Below are positions 34,052-39,964 of a stretch of DNA of 39,964 bases, in pieces. Source of the DNA: an uncultured Bacilli bacterium. Lineage in GTDB: Bacteria; Bacillota_I; Bacilli_A; RF39; UBA660. The translations under genes were made by a program, and so were the position numbers. The DNA lies in contig CAJUIY010000013.1 in NCBI GenBank assembly GCA_910586865.1, positions 1-39,964 on the forward strand. Reading direction: 5' to 3'. Each line of letters begins with the position of its first letter. The stretch's first letter is position 1. A model generated the notes under the pieces. That model searched no databases. It saw nothing but the letters and a program-made list of their open reading frames with translations, and was not told where the DNA came from.

Positions 34052-34169
34052 GGGAAAGGAAATTGTGTAAAAAGTAATCAACTAAAGAAAGGATAAGTAG
34101 ACAAATTGTATACTTCGGTACGAAACTAGATTTTTTTCATTATAATGACAATAAAATGAGGTGTATTTT

Positions 34170-34514
34170 ATGTTGGTTGGCCAAAGAATAAAATCTTTAC
34201 GAGAACAAAAGGATATTACACAATATGAACTTGGGAAAGAATTAAGTTTAAGTAAGACAACAATCTCGCATTATGAAAATGATTCTAGAACACCATCTAT
34301 TGAGACCTTAATTCAACTTGCTGATTTCTTTAAAGTAGATTTGGATTATATTTTAGGAATAGAGGGTATTGGTTATTCAGCAAAAAGAAGTGTTCAAATG
34401 TCAGATGAAGAAATTGATTTCATTTTGGAACTTAGAAGAATTATGACTTATAAAAAGATTCTATCGAACCCTAAAAAATATGCTCATGTGATAGAAAGTA
34501 GAATTCCAAAATAA
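34170..34514 (+). CDS. XRE-family transcriptional regulator
   Basis: The protein has 114 aa. The N-terminal HTH_3 domain spans residues 3-60 (GQRIKSLREQKDITQYELGKELSLSKTTISHYEN, then PSIETLIQLADFFKVDLDYILG). A short helical C-terminal region follows that may mediate dimerisation. ATG 34170 is used because GAGGTG lies six bases upstream. It is a lone gene followed by a terminator; its target operator is not identified. Confidence 0.85.
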   Translation: MLVGQRIKSLREQKDITQYELGKELSLSKTTISHYENDSRTPSIETLIQLADFFKVDLDYILGIEGIGYSAKRSVQMSDEEIDFILELRRIMTYKKILSNPKKYAHVIESRIPK

Positions 34515-34551
34515 GAAAGAAGAAGTATCTAGAAAATGTAAATTAGCTTTT

Positions 34552-34576
34552 AGACATCCATTAGGTGTCTTTTTTT
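34552..34576 (+). terminator. Terminator of the XRE regulator gene
   Basis: AGACA (34552-34556) and TGTCT (34566-34570) with inner CC/GG, followed by T. Confidence 0.75.
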
Positions 34577-34617
34577 CTCTTTATTGTGTTATACTAATAG
34601 AAAAAAGGAAGTGCTTT

Positions 34618-35085
34618 ATGAAAAATAAGAACTATATTATTGTAGAAATCATTCCTACTGCATCCAATCCAAAATATGGAGTGATTGCTCAACTTTCAGC
34701 TTTGAAACTAAATGGACTTGTTTTAAAAGAAAGGTTTGATTATCGTTTAAAAGAAGAAATGATTCCTAATCAAGATATTTTAAGGATGATTAACTATGAC
34801 AAAGAAGATTTTAAATATGTGGATAGTAGTGAAGAAATTATGAATCAATTCCAAGAGTTTATTGGAGATTATGATTTGTTGATTATTGATAATGCTTATA
34901 CCAAAAAGTATCTAGAAAAAATAAAAAATAAAAAAGAATCTATTTTTAAGTACATGCATATGAGGTTTTCAGATAATGTGATTGAAAGAATGATAAAAAA
35001 ATATCAGTTAGAAAAATCGAATTATATTGTGGATTTATTATATGAAGCTTTAATCTTTGAGAGTAATCATAAAGGGAGTAAATAG
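34618..35085 (+). CDS. DnaQ-fold protein that has lost the exonuclease residues
   Basis: The protein has 155 aa. The succession IIVEIIPTASNPKYGVIAQLSALKL, FDYRL, DKEDFKYVDSSEEIMNQFQEFIGDYDLLIIDNAYTKKYL follows the DnaQ/PolC-type 3'-5' exonuclease fold. The metal ligands are missing: the first D-x-E is VEI, and the NxxFDxxFL motif is NAYTKKYL. It is therefore probably not an active nuclease, and may bind nucleic acid or a partner. It lies one base before the methyltransferase gene in a likely operon with two rRNA-modification genes. Confidence 0.6.
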   Translation: MKNKNYIIVEIIPTASNPKYGVIAQLSALKLNGLVLKERFDYRLKEEMIPNQDILRMINYDKEDFKYVDSSEEIMNQFQEFIGDYDLLIIDNAYTKKYLEKIKNKKESIFKYMHMRFSDNVIERMIKKYQLEKSNYIVDLLYEALIFESNHKGSK

Positions 35086-35086
35086 T

Positions 35087-35959
35087 ATGGAGTTAGCAAA
35101 AGACTTTAAAGATTTTGAAATTGTAGATGCTTCTAATGGAGAGAAGTTAGAGCGTTGGGGAAATATTTATTTATTAAGACCAGATCCGCAAATTATTTGG
35201 GATAATGGAAATTTGTTAGAAAAGTACCGAGATAAAATACATGCTGTTTATCATCGAAATAAAAGTGGAGGAGGCTATTGGGAAAATTTAGTGAGAATTC
35301 CTTCTAGTTGGCAAATTCAATATAAACATTTAGCATTTCATATTAAACAAATGGGATTCAAACATACTGGACTATTTCCAGAACAGGCTTATAATTGGGA
35401 TTTCATGATGGAAAAAATAAAAAATTCAAATCGAAAAATAAAAGTATTAAATCTTTTTGCCTATACTGGTGGAGCAACGGTTGCTTGTTTGTCAGCAGGG
35501 GCTAGTGTCACACATGTAGATTCTTCTCGTGGAATGGTGGATTGGTGCAAAGAAAATGTAAAGCTAAACGGTTATCAAGGCGAAAACATTCGTTATATAG
35601 TAGATGATGTTGTTAAATTTGTAAAAAGAGAAATAAGAAGAGGCAATCAATATGATGCTATCGTAATGGACCCACCTAGTTATGGAAGAGGAAGTAATAA
35701 AGAAGTATGGGATATTGAAAAAGACTTATACTATTTAGTATCTTTATGTAGCGAGTTATTAAGTGAGAATTCCTTATTTTTCCTAATAAATTCTTATACG
35801 ACAGGACTATCCTCTGAAGTATTAAAAAATTTATTAACAATTACTGTGGATAAAAAAAGTAAGGGTAAGGTTTGTTGTGGAGAAATAGGTCTTCCTATTA
35901 GAGAAAGTGGACTAGTTCTTCCTTGTGGTATTTATGGAAGATGGGAAAGTAATGAATAA
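35087..35959 (+). CDS. Class I SAM methyltransferase, RlmI-like (rRNA)
   Basis: The protein has 290 aa from ATG 35087, after AAAGGGAG. Motif I is LNLFAYTGGATVACLSAGAS, followed by the acidic THVDSS. The catalytic loop is IVMDPPSYGRGS, as in the RlmI/RlmK-like 23S rRNA methyltransferases; no PUA domain is evident at the N-terminus. The YHRNKSGGGYWENL text is typical of this smaller Bacillota branch. It overlaps the pseudouridine synthase gene by eight bases, which supports an RNA target. Confidence 0.85.
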   Translation: MELAKDFKDFEIVDASNGEKLERWGNIYLLRPDPQIIWDNGNLLEKYRDKIHAVYHRNKSGGGYWENLVRIPSSWQIQYKHLAFHIKQMGFKHTGLFPEQAYNWDFMMEKIKNSNRKIKVLNLFAYTGGATVACLSAGASVTHVDSSRGMVDWCKENVKLNGYQGENIRYIVDDVVKFVKREIRRGNQYDAIVMDPPSYGRGSNKEVWDIEKDLYYLVSLCSELLSENSLFFLINSYTTGLSSEVLKNLLTITVDKKSKGKVCCGEIGLPIRESGLVLPCGIYGRWESNE

Positions 35960-36617
35960 ACAAAATATTTTATATGAAGATAATCACATTATTGTTGTAA
36001 TAAAGCCTCCTAATATTTTAAGTCAAGCGGATAATACTGCGGATATGGATATGGTAAATCTTATAAAACAATATATAAAAGAAAAATATAAGAAGCCAGG
36101 AAATATTTACTTAGGGTTAGTACATCGCCTAGATAGACCAACTGAAGGAATCATGGTTTTTGCGAAAACATCAAAAGCAGCTTCTAGATTAAGTAAACAG
36201 ATTCGGAATCATTTGATGAAAAAAAGATATTTAGCAGTAGTTCATAATAAATTAAAGGACGAAATGGGGATTTTCCAGGACTATTTAATAAAAGATAAAG
36301 ATGGAAATACGAAAGTTACGACAAAAACAGATGGAAAGTTTGCAGAATTATTCTATGAAGTGTTGGCATATCACAAAAAAGAGAATAAAACGCTAGTTAA
36401 AGTGGAACTAAAAACAGGAAGACACCATCAAATAAGGGTACAATTTGCAAGTAGAGGATATCCTTTGTGTGGAGATCAAAGATATGGAAAGCAAGATAAA
36501 ACGCAATTAGCTTTAGTAGCCTATCATTTAGAATTTTATCATCCAACAACAAAAGAATTACTAAGTTTTACCTATTATCCGAAGGATAATTTCTATATGT
36601 CAATATTTACAATGTAA
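35952..36617 (+). CDS. RluA-family pseudouridine synthase
   Basis: It converts uridine to pseudouridine in rRNA or tRNA. The catalytic motif LVHRLDRPTEGIMVFAKT is present with its Asp, as are YLAVVH, KVELKTGRHHQIRVQFA and GYPLCGDQRYG. There is no S4 domain, so this is the short form (221 aa). ATG 35952 lies inside the end of the methyltransferase gene, implying translational coupling. The target uridine cannot be told from sequence. Confidence 0.9.
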   Translation: MNKQNILYEDNHIIVVIKPPNILSQADNTADMDMVNLIKQYIKEKYKKPGNIYLGLVHRLDRPTEGIMVFAKTSKAASRLSKQIRNHLMKKRYLAVVHNKLKDEMGIFQDYLIKDKDGNTKVTTKTDGKFAELFYEVLAYHKKENKTLVKVELKTGRHHQIRVQFASRGYPLCGDQRYGKQDKTQLALVAYHLEFYHPTTKELLSFTYYPKDNFYMSIFTM

Positions 36618-36618
36618 A

Positions 36619-36662
36619 AAGTTGTCAAAAGAAAGAATTTCTTGTATTTGACTTCTTTTTTT
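36619..36662 (+). terminator. Probable terminator after the RNA-modification operon
   Basis: AAGT(TG)TCAAA (36619-36629) pairs with TTTGACTT (36647-36654), with a two-base bulge, and is followed by T to 36662. It contains TTGACT, which may also serve as the -35 of the next gene. Confidence 0.55.
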
Positions 36663-36702
36663 GTTATTATTGTTATAGAATAAAATAAAGGGAGTAGATA
36701 AC

Positions 36703-37881
36703 ATGGACTTTAGTTGGTTTTTGACAATACCAGGAATGCTTATTACTGGTGGTGTTTTGCTGTTAATTATAGCTTTAGTTATATTCATTGCTACGTCAAG
36801 TAAAAAAGGTCAGAAGAAAGAAAAAGATGCAAGTAAAAATTCTGTTGCAGGTGCTAATGAAATGCTAGGGGGAACGACTCCGCCACCAGTACAACCTGGA
36901 TTAGGAGATATGAACGCGGTATCACCGATGAGTGCTCCAGTACCTGAGATGAATTCCATGGCAGCACAAGCAGGCAGTTTAACGGATATGCCACAACCAG
37001 TGGAAATTCCAGATAATAATAGTGTTATTCCTAATGATATGGGAGCAATGGGAGTCACTCCAGAACCAATGTCACAACCATCTGTTTTTGATAATCCAAT
37101 GCAAACTAGCCCTAATTCTACTTCTGCTTTTGATGTTCCACTACAAACAGAACAACCAGTTAATGAATCCGTTTCAACAATAAATCCAGATATGGGAGTA
37201 TCTCCAATGTCAAATTCTTTCGATTCTACGGTAGCACCAGTTACGGAATCGCCAACGATGCCAATTTCTTCGGAAAATATGACAAATATACCTAATACTC
37301 CTCCAGTTGTAGAGAATTCCGTTGGAGGAGAAGCAGTATCTAATCCTGTTCCTTCTGTTGCACCACCAACAGTAGAAGTACCTCCAATAGCACAAGAGCC
37401 TGTTCAAGAAGTAGTTCCTACGGTACCTGATGTGGCACCTGTTACTGAGTCAGTAACGAATACTACAAATCAAAATGAGCCAGTATCTATCTATGGCGGT
37501 GCAAGCCCAGTGGTTTCTAAAAGTGATATTACACAAAATGAAACTCATGAAATTTATGGGGGTGCCAATCCTCTTGATAATACACAAACGGTAAATGTAA
37601 GTGATGTCAATCAAGCAGTATCTACGCCAGTACAATCTGTTACAGAAGCACCTCAAGCAGTAGCTACACCAGTGCAATCTGTTGCAGAAGCACCTCAGAC
37701 AGTAGCTACACCAGTACAGCCTATTGCAGAAGCACCTCAGGCAGTAGCTACACCAGTACAGCCTGTTGCAGAAGCACCTCAGGCAGTAGCTACACCAGTA
37801 CAGCCTGTTGCAGAGGCACCTCAAGTAGTAGCTGCACCAGTACAACCTGTAAGTGTTGGTGATTCAAATAATGTACAATAA
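36703..37881 (+). CDS. Membrane-anchored Pro/Val/Gln-rich repeat protein
   Basis: The protein has 392 aa. A single N-terminal membrane helix (about 11-32, MLITGGVLLLIIALVIFIATSS) is followed by a basic stretch. A long disordered region rich in Pro, Val, Ser, Met and Asn comes next. It has two copies of IYGGA(S/N)P (about 263 and 285), then five 14-residue repeats of the form AVATPVQPVAEAPQ. There are no enzymatic motifs. The positive residues after the helix suggest that the long tail is cytoplasmic, though the reverse is possible. The 42-bp DNA repeats make its length prone to change. Function unknown; scaffold or envelope spacer are guesses. Confidence 0.7.
   Translation: MDFSWFLTIPGMLITGGVLLLIIALVIFIATSSKKGQKKEKDASKNSVAGANEMLGGTTPPPVQPGLGDMNAVSPMSAPVPEMNSMAAQAGSLTDMPQPVEIPDNNSVIPNDMGAMGVTPEPMSQPSVFDNPMQTSPNSTSAFDVPLQTEQPVNESVSTINPDMGVSPMSNSFDSTVAPVTESPTMPISSENMTNIPNTPPVVENSVGGEAVSNPVPSVAPPTVEVPPIAQEPVQEVVPTVPDVAPVTESVTNTTNQNEPVSIYGGASPVVSKSDITQNETHEIYGGANPLDNTQTVNVSDVNQAVSTPVQSVTEAPQAVATPVQSVAEAPQTVATPVQPIAEAPQAVATPVQPVAEAPQAVATPVQPVAEAPQVVAAPVQPVSVGDSNNVQ
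37615..37851 (+). repeat. 42-bp tandem repeats (five full, one partial)
   Basis: In-frame repeats coding for a 14-residue unit. Units 3 to 5 are nearly identical at the DNA level and units 1, 2 and 6 are more diverged, which points to recent expansion from the middle. Confidence 0.9.
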
Positions 37882-37903
37882 GAGATTTCTTTCTCTTTTT
37901 TTT
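37880..37903 (+). terminator. Terminator of the repeat-protein gene
   Basis: AAGAGA and TCTCTT form a short stem overlapping the stop codon, followed by seven T. Confidence 0.6.
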
Positions 37904-37978
37904 ATGGATGATGAATGATATAATTAGTTTATAGTAATAATAAGTGTATATATTAATAACAGAGAGGATGATTAAAAG

Positions 37979-38890
37979 ATGAAAAATAAAGTTGTTGTAA
38001 TTGGTTGTGGTAATGTTGGAATGAGTTATTGTTATGCTCTTCTAAATCAAAGAACTAATGTAGGAGAATTAGTATTAGTAGATCTTAATAAAGAAAGAAT
38101 AGAAGGAGAAGCAATGGATTTGTGCCACTGTCTAGCCTTTGCTCCAAGTAAGATTGATATCCGAGTGGGAGATTATAGGGATTGTCATGATGCTTCTTTG
38201 GTAGTGATTGCAGCAGGAGCTAATCAAAATAAGGGAGAAACTAGAATGGACTTAATTAATAAAAATAGTAAGATATTTAAGTCTATTGTTACGGAAGTAG
38301 TTGAAAGCGGTTTTGATGGAATTTTTGTTGTTGCAACAAATCCATTAGATGTAATGACTTATTTAACATGGAAGTATTCAGGCTTTGACACTAGTAAAGT
38401 AATTGGAACAGGTACTAGCCTAGATAGTGCTCGGTTAAAGTTTTTATTGGGAGAAAAATTAGGAATAAGCCCTAAAAATATTCATGCTTATGTTATTGGA
38501 GAACATGGGGATTCTGAATTTGTACCTTGGACAACTGCGGTTGTTGGGTTACAACCAATTTCATCCTTTTTAGATGAACAAGAACAACAAACAATAGAAG
38601 ATGAGGTTCGTAATGCTGCTTATGAAGTTATTAATAAAAAAGGTGCTACTTACTATGGTATTGGAATGTCGCTTGCTATGATTACGAATGCAATATTAAA
38701 TGATGAAAATAGGGTCATTACGGTATCCAATTATGATGAAAAAAATGGAATTTTCGTTGGTATGCCTGCCATAGTTAACAAAGATGGTGTAAAACAGAAA
38801 ATATATATTGACTTATCAGAAGAAGAATCGGAGAGACTAGAAAAATCAATTGGTATTATTCAAGATGCGATTGAAAAAATCAATGAGTAA
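37979..38890 (+). CDS. ldh: L-lactate dehydrogenase
   Basis: It reduces pyruvate to L-lactate with NADH, regenerating NAD+ in fermentation. The nucleotide-binding VVVIGCGNVG (5-14) is followed by Asp35, then AGANQNKGETR (80-89), where Gln83 marks lactate over malate specificity. NPLDVMTYLTW (121-131), Asp149-Ser-Ala-Arg152 and the catalytic His176 in IGEHGDSE complete the active site. At 303 aa it is normal. AGAGAGG lies upstream. It is probably transcribed alone from a promoter near 37917-37950, possibly reading into the J-domain gene. Confidence 0.95.
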   Translation: MKNKVVVIGCGNVGMSYCYALLNQRTNVGELVLVDLNKERIEGEAMDLCHCLAFAPSKIDIRVGDYRDCHDASLVVIAAGANQNKGETRMDLINKNSKIFKSIVTEVVESGFDGIFVVATNPLDVMTYLTWKYSGFDTSKVIGTGTSLDSARLKFLLGEKLGISPKNIHAYVIGEHGDSEFVPWTTAVVGLQPISSFLDEQEQQTIEDEVRNAAYEVINKKGATYYGIGMSLAMITNAILNDENRVITVSNYDEKNGIFVGMPAIVNKDGVKQKIYIDLSEEESERLEKSIGIIQDAIEKINE

Positions 38891-38910
38891 ATCATGAATA
38901 GGAGAAGTAA

Positions 38911-39441
38911 ATGAAAGAACAAACAAAAACAGAAATATATCAATATTTGCAAAACTATTTAAATCAAAAAAGAGAGCATAGTGATTATGTTGATTATTAT
39001 GAATGGTTTCAATTAAATGAAAGCATGACGTTAAAGCAGATTGAAAAAGAAATAAAAAAGAAAAGGTTAGAAAAATTATTTCATCCAGATCAACAAAGTT
39101 ATTTAGATAGTGAATTTCAAAGAGTGTTTAAAGAATGTTCTAATGAAATAAAAGAGATGAAAAATGTGTTTTCAAATCAGGAATCAAAGGCCCGCTATGA
39201 TCAGAAATTAAAGATTCAAAAGGGTCAAGAAAAAATAGATGATTCTATTACATTAAAAGAGAAAAAATATGTGGAAAGAGCTGTGGAAACTACTACTTAT
39301 AAATATGGTTTTTATCAAGGATATATGGCCTTTCTAATGACATTGCAGGATGGTTTTTCAATGATTACCAATGAAAATCATGCAAGAGACTTATTAAAGC
39401 AGGTCGGTACAAGAAAGATTAGAAAAATAATAGAAAAGTAA
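38911..39441 (+). CDS. J-domain (DnaJ-like) protein
   Basis: The protein has 176 aa. Residues 27-100 form a divergent J-domain: YYEWFQLNESMTLKQIEKEI, then KLFHPDQQ with the HPD intact, then ESKARYDQKLK at its end. The C-terminal 75 residues are helical (YKYGFYQGYMAFLMTLQDG) without the Gly/Phe or zinc regions of DnaJ. With HPD present it should stimulate an Hsp70 (DnaK), perhaps for a specific client. AGGAGAAG lies upstream. It follows ldh by 20 bases. Confidence 0.75.
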   Translation: MKEQTKTEIYQYLQNYLNQKREHSDYVDYYEWFQLNESMTLKQIEKEIKKKRLEKLFHPDQQSYLDSEFQRVFKECSNEIKEMKNVFSNQESKARYDQKLKIQKGQEKIDDSITLKEKKYVERAVETTTYKYGFYQGYMAFLMTLQDGFSMITNENHARDLLKQVGTRKIRKIIEK

Positions 39442-39453
39442 GAAGAAGATATC

Positions 39454-39864
39454 ATGGAGAGTAATCCTAATAATATGGCTATGGATTACTATAGTAAGGT
39501 TATCAATAAAACGGGTTTACACGAAAAAGCAGAAGTATTTTACAATGCCTGTTTACAAACGGCACTAAAATATGATTTGAAAAATGATGATCATCAAACA
39601 GAAGGTGCTATTTTTAAGTATATAGCTACTTTAAATATGGATGCCTTTACGAATCAAAATGTAGATAAGTTAGAACTTGCCAAATTATCACCATTAGATG
39701 TTCAGATGCTCATATGTATCAAAATGCATCAATTAGGAAAAGAAAATTCTAATTTCTTATTTTCAAACTTTATTCAAAATAACAAGGTAGAACAAGTGAA
39801 ATTATTTGCATCTGAAATACAAAAAGAAGCGAAAAAAGTGGCAAGTCAAAGAAAGACAATGTAA
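39454..39864 (+). CDS. Hypothetical helical protein (136 aa)
   Basis: It follows the J-domain gene by 12 bases and is likely co-transcribed. It is all helical, with repeats of charged and hydrophobic residues and a basic C-terminus (KEAKKVASQRKTM). It has no membrane segment. No family is recognised; a partner or client of the J-domain protein is conceivable from position only. Confidence 0.6.
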   Translation: MESNPNNMAMDYYSKVINKTGLHEKAEVFYNACLQTALKYDLKNDDHQTEGAIFKYIATLNMDAFTNQNVDKLELAKLSPLDVQMLICIKMHQLGKENSNFLFSNFIQNNKVEQVKLFASEIQKEAKKVASQRKTM

Positions 39865-39916
39865 CAATTTAGTTATTTTCTAGAAAATAAAATCATATAT
39901 ATTAATCATAGAAAGG

Positions 39917-39943
39917 CTAACTATTAAAAGTCAATAGTTTTTC
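39917..39943 (+). terminator. Terminator closing the ldh / J-domain cluster
   Basis: AACTATT (39919-39925) and AATAGTT (39933-39939) around AAAAGTC, followed by TTTTCT. Confidence 0.7.
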
Positions 39944-39964
39944 TAAAAAATTTAAAATTGGAAA

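Noticed and set aside
37450..37845. Minus-strand ORF with regular Cys/Trp repeats.
   Set aside because: It is the antisense of the 42-bp repeats; no start signal and the plus-strand gene has a clear membrane helix and ribosome binding site.
1..39964. CRISPR arrays.
   Set aside because: No set of regularly spaced repeats with unique spacers was seen; the only tandem repeats are the 42-bp coding units.

Overview
The window is a low-GC, AT-rich stretch of a Gram-positive (Bacillota) chromosome. Signs of this are a T-box leader, a CIRCE operator in front of an Hsp20 gene, scpA/scpB, WXG100 proteins, extended -10 promoters (TGnTATAAT) and GGAGG-type ribosome binding sites. Tryptophan is encoded by TGG and TGA acts as a stop, so this is not a Mycoplasma-type code. 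An uncultured gut member of the Bacilli is a reasonable guess, but nothing here proves the taxon.

Layout. 1-4687 looks like the right part of a mobile element. A threonyl-tRNA synthetase without the usual N-terminal TGS and editing domains sits behind an unusually elaborate leader: a Thr-rich leader peptide with an attenuator-like terminator, then an extended -10 promoter, then a T-box, then a second small upstream ORF. Next come a ribbon-helix-helix protein, small coupled ORFs and a large serine recombinase whose stop codon abuts a headless LysM gene fragment. The 5' part of that LysM gene is not in the window, so the synthetase may be cargo.

4708-16676 is mostly ordinary chromosome: a membrane-anchored thioredoxin-like protein, an MscS channel, Hsp20 under CIRCE, an MTA/SAH deaminase-like amidohydrolase, an MFS permease, a Ca2+-type P-ATPase, a DAO-Rieske fusion oxidoreductase, an FkbM-type methyltransferase and a small-protein/transglutaminase-like pair. 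16677-17575 is a decayed gene with a frameshift and an in-frame stop; an RNHCP zinc protein follows.

18125-21694 is a compact WXG100/DUF4176 cluster resembling the substrate end of a type VII secretion locus, with no EssC-type ATPase in view. scpA-scpB and tRNA-Leu(CAA) follow.

23314-29815 is accessory DNA. It holds a second large serine recombinase followed by a TGTCATACA motif array, a PDDEXK (YhcG/DUF1016) nuclease, a histidine phosphatase, a promoter-driven structured RNA region, an orphan gene, and two paralogous small genes each directly preceded by an intrinsic terminator. A badly decayed IS91-like (Y2/HUH) transposase on the minus strand ends it.

29911-39964 returns to chromosomal genes: several orphans, an XRE regulator, an operon of a degenerate DnaQ-fold protein with an RlmI-like methyltransferase and an RluA-type pseudouridine synthase, a membrane-anchored repeat protein with five 42-bp tandem repeats, L-lactate dehydrogenase, a J-domain protein and a small orphan.
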